DNA of 42,775 nucleotides. Source: Streptomyces sp. AcH 505. Its GTDB lineage: Bacteria; Actinomycetota; Actinomycetes; Streptomycetales; Streptomycetaceae. Positions within the stretch are counted from its first letter, which is position 1. Each line of letters starts with the position of its first letter. The notes below the pieces were generated by a model. It did no database searches and had not been told where the DNA came from. It saw nothing but the letters and a program-made list of their open reading frames with translations. The translations under genes were made by a program, and so were the position numbers. The stretch lies in contig NZ_JTIY01000002.1 of the NCBI RefSeq assembly GCF_000818175.1, forward strand, positions 1,273,596-1,316,370. Direction: 5' to 3'. Positions 25,991-33,246 of the stretch are shown one piece after another.

Positions 25991-26055
25991 CCATCAGCTG
26001 CTGGCCCAAGACCCCGGTCGTCCGCTGCCTGCGCGCCATTCCATACCATCCGCTG

Positions 26056-26313
26056 GTGATATCCCGTCTCTTCTCCACGCCGCGCCGCCGAGTCACAGCC
26101 GTGCTCACAGTGATGGCCGCCGTCGTCGCCTTCGGGTCGTGGGCGCTGTGGCCGGTCTCCGACTCGTCGTGCGTCGTCTACTCCGGGGCCTACACCCCCA
26201 TGAATGCGCCGAAGGCCGAAACCGACGCCGCCATGCAGCGGGCTTACAACAAGGCCCTCGCCGACGGCGCGTGCGGTCCCAAGCGGGCGCGCTTCCACAA
26301 CTGGACTCAGTGA
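26056..26313 (+). CDS. small membrane-anchored protein, 85 aa
   Basis: From GTG 26056 (VISRLFSTPRRRV). A basic N-terminus precedes one hydrophobic helix (TAVLTVMAAVVAFGSWALW). The outer part has two cysteines (SSCVVYSG, DGACGPKRA) and could form one disulfide. It ends just before the right copy of the 32-bp repeat and begins 72 bases after the left copy, so it is enclosed by them. Ribosome site weak. No family recognised. Confidence 0.55.
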   Translation: MISRLFSTPRRRVTAVLTVMAAVVAFGSWALWPVSDSSCVVYSGAYTPMNAPKAETDAAMQRAYNKALADGACGPKRARFHNWTQ

Positions 26314-26345
26314 GGTCAATCCTGACGTCACCGTGAGTGGTCGCC
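26314..26345. repeat. short direct repeat, right copy
   Basis: GGTCAATCCTGACGTCACCG and following bases, in the same orientation as the copy at 25952. It contains the last codons and stop of the integrase gene on the minus strand. Confidence 0.6.
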
Positions 26346-27497
26346 AGGGGCGTATCGGCTCCAGGTTCCTCCGGCTTCGGTAAGCAGGCGGGTGGCTGTC
26401 TTGTCGTGGTAGCCAAGCGCCTTCGCGATGACGGAGGCCGGGGCCTGGAGGACGAGCTGTCGGATCGCGGAGGTCCTGCCGCGCTGCGGCGGGACGCCGA
26501 TTTCTCGCAGGTGAACTTGGAGGCTGACCGGGTTCATGGGCTGTCCGGGCTGGCGGCCTGGGAAGAGCCACTGTGAGCTTCTGCTGCTGACGTAGGGCAG
26601 GTGCTGGCGAGACTGGATGTAGGCCCGCATGAGGTCAGCGACGGGCTCCGGGAGCGGGGACGGCGGGTCTCCCAGCCGGACGGTGACGGTTGCCCCGTCG
26701 TCGAGGACGCCGTCGACCGTGAGGCGGACGATGCTGGTGACGGGTTGCGCGTAGAGGAGAACGAGCGCGGCGGCGACCCGGGCCCGAGAGGGCAGAGAAC
26801 CGTCGTTAAGGATCCGCCGGAGAATGGCGAGTCAGCGGTGCTGGTGCAGCGGCGCTTGGTCCTGGTTGATGACCTGGGGTGGCAGAGTGAGGCGGGGCAT
26901 CCGGCTCGTCTTCATGCACCAGCGCAGGAATGTCTGGGCCGGGCGCCGGGTGGCGAGCTTCTCCGTGTGCCAGGCGTCGAGGTCGGCCTGCTGACAGTGT
27001 TCGATGGTGCGGCCTCGGTCGGCAAGCCAGGTGAGGAAGGCGCCGGCCTGGGTGATCTCCTGTTTCGTCTGACTGGTCTGGGAGCGTCCCAACGACCCTT
27101 TCTCCGCCTTGCTCCGCAGGCGCCGCATCTGGTGCCAGATGGCGAAGTGCTGAAGATGGCGACGGTGTTCGCGGTCCTCGATGGTGGCGAGCCGTTCGGT
27201 CAGCCAGCGCTGATAGAGCATGAGCTGCCGATCGACGCGTGGCAGGACGCCGCTGTCCATCAGCAGGTCACGCAGGTGGACGACGGTTCGCCAGGGTGTT
27301 TCCTGGTCCAGCCCGTCGTGGGTGAGTGGGACGGTGCCGGTGGCCAGGCCCCGCAGGAGGCGGACGACGTTGGGGTTGCGGAGCCAGATCAGGCGGCTCT
27401 TGGGCCGGTCCATCTCCAGCAGGCCATTGTCCAGCGGTTGTAGCGATCCCGCAGCCTGACCCCCCGGAAGCGGGGCACGAAGGCGCATCCCTGACAA
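26328..27497 (-). pseudogene. tyrosine recombinase/integrase with premature stop
   Basis: One reading frame runs from about 27497 to 26328, interrupted only by TGA at 26832-26834. Before the stop: TGTVPLTHDGLDQETPWRTV, LPRVDRQLMLYQRWLTERLA, AGAFLTWLADRGRTIEHC. After it: LAILRRILNDGSLPSRARVA, VLLYAQPVTSIVRLTVDGV, SSQWLFPGRQPGQPMNP, TWSRYAPGDHSR. This matches the long Streptomyces integrase-like proteins that carry a diverged tyrosine recombinase domain. The stop follows Arg (CGC TGA CTC), so one C-to-T change in a CGA codon explains it. The N-terminus also seems lost upstream. It is probably inactive. Confidence 0.75.
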
Positions 27498-27988
27498 TCA
27501 CCAGTTACCGGGGGGCGTTGGGCGCCAAGCTGGACCTCGCGCCCGCACTCGCGGCAGTCCGGCAGGCCGCTCGCGCGCCGGCCTTCCCCCTCCGCCCAGC
27601 TGAAGCCGCACAGCGACGTGAGCTGGTCCTCGTCATCTGCGGGGGTGGCGTGGGAGCCGTAGCCCCGCACGTTCCACGTGACCGTCGTCCCGCCGTCGTA
27701 GGGTGCGCCCTCCGGCCAGCCGTACACGGCCTCGGTGGTGGTGCAGCGCATCCGGAGGTCAGGTCCCTTCCAGCGAGCCCCCTGCCGGGCCTGTGCGGCG
27801 GCGTCGGCGGCGTCGGCCAGCCGCTCGAAGGACACGTCGTAGTCACTCATGTGTTCCCAGCTGCCGGGCGCCTGCCGGCAGACCAGCGAACGGAACTCCA
27901 GCAGCAGCCGCTCCAGGTCATGTCGCCCGACCCGGACCGTGTCGCTCTCGCGGTCGTACGCGTCGTCGGCGACGGTCTTCCTGGGCAT
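27389..27988 (-). CDS. hypothetical partner gene of the HEPN/zinc-ribbon protein, 199 aa
   Basis: ATG 27988 has AGGAGG six bases upstream and lies 10 bases after the stop of the HEPN gene, so the two form an operon. Helical N-terminal part (HDLERLLLEFRSL, DVSFERLADAADAAAQAR), a middle beta region (TTEAVYGWPEGAPYDGGTTV, TWNVRGYGSHAT), then a four-cysteine knuckle (LPDCRECGREV, GDCQGCAF). The last 25 or so residues are read from DNA that in another frame is integrase, so the original C-terminus was probably replaced when the integrase remnant was joined. No family recognised. Confidence 0.6.
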   Translation of the reverse strand: MPRKTVADDAYDRESDTVRVGRHDLERLLLEFRSLVCRQAPGSWEHMSDYDVSFERLADAADAAAQARQGARWKGPDLRMRCTTTEAVYGWPEGAPYDGGTTVTWNVRGYGSHATPADDEDQLTSLCGFSWAEGEGRRASGLPDCRECGREVQLGAQRPPVTGDCQGCAFVPRFRGVRLRDRYNRWTMACWRWTGPRAA

Positions 27989-27998
27989 CACACGCCTC

Positions 27999-28970
27999 CT
28001 AGAGCCTGTCGTCGGCGTTGGGTCTCACGATCGGCAGGGCGAGTTTGAGTCTGGCAAAGTGCTCTGCCGGGCCCGGGGCTTCGACATCGATTCGCGTCAG
28101 ATTTTCCACGGAGAGCTGGACAGTGGTCGGCAAGCCGACGGCCTCGACTTCGTCCGTGCTGGTGAGGCGGAATTCGCACAGCCCGCAAAGGAGACCTTCG
28201 GCCGTGAGGTCCATGTCGAACATCGGGATATCCTCCCGCGCGGCCAAGAAAAGATGGGCGGAATCCTGTTCGCAGGCAGGGCACTGGCTCAGCGTCTGGA
28301 ACAGCGCCTTTGTGGGACCGACCTCAAGCACTATCAGCCCGCGCTCGCTCTTTGTCTTCGCGAAGCTGTCGAGCGCCCCCACCGAGAACTCACCAAAGCG
28401 CGTCTGGAACCGGTACCGGGCCTGGTCGATCCGCAGCCGCACAGCCTTCTGCAAGCGGTCCGCCCTGTCGTCCAACACCAATTGGACCGTGTCCGACCAG
28501 GGTTCCCAGAAGGACCCGCAGTCCCGCCCCACCCGCTGCAGAAGGCTGTCCACTGTCGCGGTGAAAGTCCCCAGGTAGTCCTCCACATATTCCCCTGTAC
28601 CGAGGTGCGCGACACCGTTGCGGAGCTCGATCAGACCGTCCAGGGCATCAGCCTCGCCCTTGGTCTTCTGCGGGAGGACATCCATCTTCCTCAGCCGGCC
28701 GATGGCCGCTGAGGCGCCGATGGTCCTGAGACGGACCGGCGGTTCGCGTACCGCTCCCGCGAAGTGCAGCAGCATGTCGTCCTTCCCGTTCACCTCGGCG
28801 AGCAAAGTGGGATGGACAAGGACCAACGTCGCCTTCGCCAGGCGCTCGACGCTGACGCCGGCGTGTAACAGGAAGACCTCCTGGTCCTCTTTGGCATGGG
28901 CTTCCATCGCCAGGCGCGCGAAGCGCTTGGCACCTTCGTAGAGACGATCGAACGTGACCGGCGATTCCAT
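27999..28970 (-). CDS. HEPN-like protein with C-terminal zinc ribbon, 323 aa
   Basis: From ATG 28970. Residues 1-145 form a helical bundle (EVFLLHAGVSVERLAKATLV) ending in LDGLIELRNGVAHLG. Arg117-Asn118 and His122 fit the Rx4-6H HEPN ribonuclease motif. A middle helical segment includes WSDTVQLVLDDRADRLQKAV. A zinc ribbon follows: CPAC (230, 233) and CGLC (262, 265). HEPN fused to zinc ribbon suggests RNA binding and cleavage, in line with toxin or anti-phage systems; the activity itself is inference. The ribosome site is weak and the message may be nearly leaderless. A perfect palindrome lies 73-97 bases upstream. Followed after 10 bases by a partner gene. Confidence 0.7.
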   Translation of the reverse strand: MESPVTFDRLYEGAKRFARLAMEAHAKEDQEVFLLHAGVSVERLAKATLVLVHPTLLAEVNGKDDMLLHFAGAVREPPVRLRTIGASAAIGRLRKMDVLPQKTKGEADALDGLIELRNGVAHLGTGEYVEDYLGTFTATVDSLLQRVGRDCGSFWEPWSDTVQLVLDDRADRLQKAVRLRIDQARYRFQTRFGEFSVGALDSFAKTKSERGLIVLEVGPTKALFQTLSQCPACEQDSAHLFLAAREDIPMFDMDLTAEGLLCGLCEFRLTSTDEVEAVGLPTTVQLSVENLTRIDVEAPGPAEHFARLKLALPIVRPNADDRL

Positions 28971-29340
28971 GTCAGGACAGTACCGACAGCCCAAGCCGGG
29001 ACGGGGTGCAATTTAAGAGCACCTGGACCTGTCCGACGACACAGAGGCTGTAAGCCTTACAGCCTCTTTCTCCAGGTAGACGCCGTGCGCTGTGAGGCTG
29101 TGAGGGCGTGAGACAGGGCTTGCGCACGTGCTTCCGCACGCTCTGTTCGGGAGCGGCGGCCATGGTTGACGAAATGCTGCTTGTGGTCTTGGTGGTGGTC
29201 TTCGGGCTGCAGCAGGGTGTGTTCCGGGTGCCGCGCAGCATTTGCACGCTACGAAGGGCCGGTTGCCCGCGTGAAGCGCGTGTCCTGCTGCACCGAGGAT
29301 GAATTGCCTCAGGTCGGGCTGAGTGTGTACCCATGACACG
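28971..29340. other. gap without a supported gene
   Basis: Between the HEPN gene and the IS5-type element. It holds the palindrome at 29043 and short Pro/Thr- or Cys-containing frames on the minus strand (for example CKCCAAPGTHP) with no start or partner that would make them credible. Possibly debris of a gene cut by the element. Confidence 0.5.
29043..29067. promoter_or_regulatory. perfect palindrome upstream of the HEPN operon
   Basis: AGAGGCTGTAAG and its exact complement CTTACAGCCTCT flank a single C. As DNA it is an operator-like palindrome upstream of the HEPN start codon. As RNA on the + strand it would give a 10-bp stem followed by TTCTCC, so a weak terminator is the alternative. Confidence 0.5.
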
Positions 29341-30229
29341 GAGCCTTTTCCAACCTGCCCTGCCGACACGGCAGTTGGCGTGACAGACGAGTGAAGCCCC
29401 TGGTAGACGGGTTCACGACCAAGATCACCCGCGCTGCCAGAGGCTTCACGTGTTTGTTTACCCGTCCGGGCTGGACCTGTCCAGCTCGCATCTTCGCTTC
29501 CTCACCGCCCGACTGCGCGAACGTCGCCGTGCGATCGGCAGCAGGTGGCGCCGGCTGAGCGCCGGCCGGCAGGCCCTGCTTGCCCTCGCCCACCTCCGCA
29601 ACGGACATCCCTACGCCCAGCTCGCAGCCGGGTTCGGCATCGGCACGACGACCGCCTACCGCTACATCACCGAAGCCGTCGACCTCCTGGCCGCCCTGGC
29701 ACCCACGCTCGAACAAGCCGTCCGCCAAGCGTCCCGAAAGGCGTTCGTCCTGCTCGACGGCACCCTCCTGCCCATCGACCGGATTGCGGCCGACCGGCCA
29801 CTCTACTCGGGCAAGCACAAGAAGCACGGCATGAACGTCCAAGTCCTCGCCGACCCGGCCGGACGTCTCCTGTGGGCCTCACCCACCCTGCCCGGAGCCG
29901 TCCACGACATCCGCGCCGCACGTGAACACGGCATCCTCGACGCCCTCACCGCAGCAAAGATCCACTGCTGGGCCGACAAGGGCTACCAGGGCGCCGGACC
30001 TGCTGTCCGCGTGCCGTACCGAGGCCGATGGGAGACCCTCTCCAAGGGCCAGCAGGCCGTGAACCGCTCACAAGCCAAGATCCGAGCCCTGGTCGAACCC
30101 GCCATCGCCACCCTCAAAACCTGGCGGCTCCTGCGCAAACTCCGCTGCTCGACCACCCGCATCACCAGCCTCGTCCAAGCTGTCCTCACCCTCCACCTCA
30201 CCAGCTCAAACTGAGGTTGGAAAAGGCTC
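29341..30229. mobile_element. intact IS5-family element, 889 bp
   Basis: Perfect 16-bp terminal inverted repeats (GAGCCTTTTCCAACCT at 29341 and its complement ending at 30229), flanked by ACG on both sides, a likely 3-bp target duplication. One intact transposase gene inside. Confidence 0.88.
29450..30214 (+). CDS. IS5-family DDE transposase
   Basis: 254 aa from GTG 29450. An N-terminal HTH region (LAHLRNGHPYAQLAAGFGIG, TTTAYRYITEAVDLL) precedes the DDE core: VLLDGTLLPID (first Asp), CWADKGYQGAG (second Asp), RALVEPAIATLKTWRLL (Glu). Length and residues are complete and the coding end overlaps the right inverted repeat, so the element is probably competent. It is unrelated at sequence level to the IS at 8.7 kb, although both belong to the IS5 superfamily. 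Confidence 0.88.
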   Translation: MFVYPSGLDLSSSHLRFLTARLRERRRAIGSRWRRLSAGRQALLALAHLRNGHPYAQLAAGFGIGTTTAYRYITEAVDLLAALAPTLEQAVRQASRKAFVLLDGTLLPIDRIAADRPLYSGKHKKHGMNVQVLADPAGRLLWASPTLPGAVHDIRAAREHGILDALTAAKIHCWADKGYQGAGPAVRVPYRGRWETLSKGQQAVNRSQAKIRALVEPAIATLKTWRLLRKLRCSTTRITSLVQAVLTLHLTSSN

Positions 30230-30444
30230 ACGGTGTCGTTGGCGGCACTGCGCCGGCGGCCAGTGCGCCTGCGACGAGGCCTCACCGGTAGGGGCGCTCC
30301 CGGTAGCGAGGGCATTGCCGCAACGCAGCCTTCTGGGTGAAGTCCAGAGGGCCGCCGGGGCCCTGCCCTAGACCGGACAGATCGGTAGGACTCGCCAGCA
30401 AGCTGAGGAGCCCTACCGCTTCGGCCTCCGCCGCGATTCCGTGG

Positions 30445-30927
30445 TCAGCAACCCGCCGTGATGGGAGTGCCACGACCAACGGTTATACCGTGCCACACTA
30501 TCCAGCCAATCGCCCCGACACAGTTATTCGCTGTGCCAGTCACGCCGACAGGACCGGCGTAGGAGGAGTAAGTACCCAAGTCATCATTGGGGGCGGTGTT
30601 ATTGTGGCAAGTCTGCCCTTCGCCCGACGTCTGAGAGCATCGCATGATAGCGACGTAGGTCTCAGCGGCCACCCCGGCGGCTGACCCGCGATGGTAGAAG
30701 CAAGCACTATTGGTGCCGCCATTACTGCTGTTGTAGTAGATGGTCAACTCGCCGATTACACCTTCCCCTGGGTACGTAAAGGTGTAATCGGCCGATATGG
30801 TACCGGAGCAGGAAGTGGCGGCCTGCGCAGAGGAGGCGGCCTGCGCAGAGGTGGAAACCAGCAGATTCGCGCCTACGAGGCTGGCTAGGGTGGCAAATAT
30901 AAGCAAAACGCGACGAGAGAATTTCAT
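30445..30927 (-). CDS. secreted Cys-rich protein (SapA-like)
   Basis: 160 aa from ATG 30927 with AAAGG nine bases upstream. A signal peptide (MKFSRRVLLIFATLASLVGA..., likely cleaved after SAQA around residue 30) leaves a mature protein of about 130 residues with six cysteines (40, 76, 97, 107, 136, 160), enough for three disulfides. Small strands dominate (GELTIYYNSSNGG, YVAIMRCSQ, YSSYAGPVGVTGTANNC). The YAGPV.V....C pattern recalls the spore-associated protein A family of Streptomyces. The gene is visibly less GC-rich than its surroundings, which suggests later acquisition. The coding sequence contains a perfect 14-bp inverted repeat (30751-30792). Confidence 0.65.
   Translation of the reverse strand: MKFSRRVLLIFATLASLVGANLLVSTSAQAASSAQAATSCSGTISADYTFTYPGEGVIGELTIYYNSSNGGTNSACFYHRGSAAGVAAETYVAIMRCSQTSGEGQTCHNNTAPNDDLGTYSSYAGPVGVTGTANNCVGAIGWIVWHGITVGRGTPITAGC
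30751..30792. repeat. perfect 14-bp inverted repeat inside the secreted-protein gene
   Basis: GCCGATTACACCTT and its complement (30779-30792) around a 14-nt spacer. On the minus strand the arms encode ADYTF and EGVIG. Confidence 0.85.
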
Positions 30928-31057
30928 GCGACACCTTTCGAGTGAAGCCTTGCCTTCAGGGAGATGGTGAGGTCATGCTCTGCGACGGTTGGTGCAGTCG
31001 TCAACCTCCCCCCACACAGCGGGCGTTGACTGCAAAAATTCGGAGTAGCACGGCGAC

Positions 31058-31411
31058 TTGGGCGCCGGTGAGCGTCTGCGGGCCTGGACCGAAGCTGGCG
31101 TCTGGCCGCAACTGCATGAGGTGTTGCTGGCGGACATGTGGGTCTGCGGGTCTGCTGACATGGACGACGTCGCGATCGAAGGCTCGCAAATCCGAGCGCT
31201 CAAGGGAGCTCACTCCGGACCTTCGCCGGTTGGCCGGTCCGGCCCGGCGGCAAGTATCACTTTGTAGTCGGCTGGCATGGCACCCCGCCGGTCGTCTCGC
31301 TGACCAGCGGGAATCGTCATGACGTCACTCAGCCGATCTCCTGCGGGACGCGATGCCCCGCATCTGCGGAGTTCGAGGTCGGGCACGTCACCGACCAGGC
31401 CGGCGGGCGGT
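31058..31411 (+). pseudogene. fragment of another IS5-family transposase
   Basis: Readable pieces: ERLRAWTEAGVWPQLHEVLL, DMDDVAIEGSQIRALKG, GPSPVGRSGPA, then after a frame change VVGWHGTPPVVSLTSGNRHDV. These match the middle of a typical Streptomyces IS5 transposase, including the first catalytic region. The rest is missing and at least one frameshift is present. No ends recognised. Confidence 0.7.
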
Positions 31412-31413
31412 GA

Positions 31414-31960
31414 TCAGTCCAGATCGACGCTCGCCAAGGCCCTCCCGAGCACCACGTAGAACTCGCCTCCGGCCGCCAGCTCGTGCACCAAGACGACCGC
31501 CTGCTGCGGCTCGTGCTGCCACTGTGCCGCTACCGCGTCGCCGGCACTCACCAGATCGAGGGCTGCGGCCTGCCCCACCGTCGGCAACGGCGCTCCGGAG
31601 GACCCAGATGGCCCGGCATCCTCCACGAGCTCCTGGGTTTGGGCCACAACGCACGGCGCGGCGTACGTCCGTAAGGGCCTCCTCCTGCTCCCGCGTCACG
31701 ACAGCCTGCCACCGCGCCCGGTCCTCGTCTCAGGCACGGTCCAGCAGGGTGGCAGCGCTCGGTACCATCTTTTTGAGCGGCAGGAGGTTCACCGCCACGG
31801 CGTCCTGACCGGGCGGGGCGGCGGGGATCGGCTCGTACACCGAGCCGGCCACTTCGGCGCAGCCGCCGATCAGCGTGGTCAGGGCGGCGATGTGCCGCGC
31901 GTGGCGGCGTCGGCGGGCGGGCAGGTCAAGGCGGTCCGGTGTCGCAGTAACCCCTCGCAC
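31414..31960 (-). pseudogene. decayed helical protein, one nonsense and one frameshift
   Basis: Reading from GTG 31960: RHIAALTTLIGGCAEVAGSV, then NLLPLKKMVPSAATLLDRA followed by TGA at 31730. In the same frame directly after the stop it resumes DEDRARWQAVVTREQEEALT. One base off (near 31650) it continues AQTQELVEDAGPSGSSGAPL and ends with EFYVVLGRALASVDLD. The seamless sense suggests one ancestral protein of about 180 residues, broken by a CGA-to-TGA change and a one-base insertion. Family not recognised; I believe similar intact proteins occur in Streptomyces. Confidence 0.55.
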
Positions 31961-32031
31961 TGTGCCGCGCCGTACGCCGCCCTGGGCGTCTTTCTGCCTT
32001 CTGTATCTGCCGCACGCCTGCGGTGAGGTTT

Positions 32032-32934
32032 TTAGTCCACGCCACAGTTGGAGGATTTCTGAACTGCTCCCACTTGTCGTAGCTCCTCCAGGTACCAAGT
32101 AGTGAAAGCCCAGTTGGTCACCTTGCGCAGCTTCTCAATTCTCTTCAGCTTAGGGGGGTCCGTGCGATCGCCCGAAAATCGATCCCATACCAAGCCGGAT
32201 GTGTCGTAAAAATTGATCCCGGCGCCGCCCCACATAGACCTTCCGGTAAGTTTCTTATCGTGGGAGAAGTTGTAGAGCTGATCCACTATCATTTGTGATT
32301 TGATCTTCATTCGGGTGCATGCCGGTAGGAATCTTCCGACAGCAAAGGTGAGGGTCTTGCGTTTCCCCTTCTCGGCAGGCTTGCTTTCATTGTGCTCTAG
32401 AATATCGAAGTACACTACGGGTGAATACGCTGTGTCGGCAGACCGGTTCTCGATGTAGATGAAGTGGTCAAAGTCACCCCATCTCTTCCCGACCAGATCC
32501 GTATCGGTCCATACGTTGACCCTCGTTGCCTGGGCCTGTGCTTCTTTCTCGTCGTCCTCTCTGCTGTTCTGGAGCTGATCCTTGGAGACTTCAACAGAGT
32601 AGAGGGTTGCAATGCCCGAGAAGACCAGAGCTACGACCGCTGCAATTGCGGCTATGAGAGTGCCCAAAGCGGACGCGCGTTCGTACTTGCGTGTGTCTCG
32701 ACCGGACGGAGTCGGAGATTCAGGAGTCTCGCAGCCGGCTTCGCCTGAGTCTGCCCGACCCGCTTGGTCCGTCGTCTCGGGGATGTTTAGGTCCTGGCTG
32801 CCCCGGGCCTCTCCCGGCGTTTGAGCTGCTTGATTCGTTGCGCCTTCAGGTGTTGCGGAATTCTGGTCTGGCGCTTCAGCGTCCTGGGACTCTGACTCTT
32901 CATTCGGATTACTATCTCGATTGGCGTCAGGCAT
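32032..32934 (-). CDS. single-pass membrane protein, 300 aa
   Basis: ATG 32934 has GGAGG seven bases upstream. Residues 1-80 are acidic, Ser/Pro/Gln-rich and probably disordered in the cytoplasm. One transmembrane helix (about 88-112: LGTLIAAIAAVVALVFSGIA) follows, then a short coiled segment (VEVSKDQLQNSREDDEKEAQ) and a 170-residue domain with many strands (DHFIYIENRSADTAYSPVVY) that would lie outside. Less GC-rich than the neighbours and with many Asp/Lys/Asn codons, suggesting acquisition. Proteins of this outline occur in other Streptomyces without known role. It is divergent from tap. Confidence 0.7.
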   Translation of the reverse strand: MPDANRDSNPNEESESQDAEAPDQNSATPEGATNQAAQTPGEARGSQDLNIPETTDQAGRADSGEAGCETPESPTPSGRDTRKYERASALGTLIAAIAAVVALVFSGIATLYSVEVSKDQLQNSREDDEKEAQAQATRVNVWTDTDLVGKRWGDFDHFIYIENRSADTAYSPVVYFDILEHNESKPAEKGKRKTLTFAVGRFLPACTRMKIKSQMIVDQLYNFSHDKKLTGRSMWGGAGINFYDTSGLVWDRFSGDRTDPPKLKRIEKLRKVTNWAFTTWYLEELRQVGAVQKSSNCGVD

Positions 32935-33043
32935 CGCATAACCTCCGGTTGTGCTTCCTTGGTCGCCGGAGGGAATTCAGGATTGCCGTACGTGCAACGG
33001 TTCCCCCACCGTCTCCCCAGACAGTCAGCCTTAAATGATCACT

Positions 33044-33105
33044 CAACCTTCAGTGAGAAAACCTAGCGGTCACCAAGCTTCGGTGACAATGCTCAACCTT
33101 CGCTG
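33044..33105. repeat. three 12-bp sites spaced 30 and 20 bp
   Basis: CAACCTTCAGTG (33044), CAAGCTTCGGTG (33074) and CAACCTTCGCTG (33094), consensus CAASCTTCNSTG. The first two sit in small palindromes (CACT...AGTG, TCACC...GGTGA). The spacing in whole helical turns puts all three on one face of the DNA, as for a cooperative protein-binding site. They lie between the divergent membrane-protein and tap genes. Confidence 0.65.
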
Positions 33106-33161
33106 CCAGAGATCAACAGCCGTTGCACCGCTTATCCGTCCGCTTGTCGCACTCCCGCCAT

Positions 33162-33220
33162 TGCGCGATTCATGTGCGATTTAACGCGCGAATCAATGCG
33201 CGAATCAAAGCGCGATCAGA
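33162..33220. repeat. five tandem 12-bp repeats before tap (iteron-like)
   Basis: Units start at 33162 (TGCGCGATTCA), 33173 (TGTGCGATTTAA), 33185 (CGCGCGAATCAA), 33197 (TGCGCGAATCAA) and 33209 (AGCGCGATCAGA), consensus NGCGCGAATCAA, ending 26 bases before the tap start codon. Either an autoregulatory operator for the HTH domain of Tap or a replication-type iteron array. Confidence 0.8.
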
Positions 33221-33246
33221 TATGCTGTCTATTGGAGGTGACCTCT

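Noticed and set aside
28995..29340. Small Cys-containing protein on the minus strand (CKCCAAPGTHP)
   Set aside because: No credible start or ribosome site, and the rest of the frame is low-complexity Pro/Arg sequence.
31650..31735. Programmed recoding (stop read-through plus frameshift) in the gene at 31.4-31.96 kb
   Set aside because: No slippery sequence or downstream structure is evident, and simple decay explains both breaks in a region full of pseudogenes.
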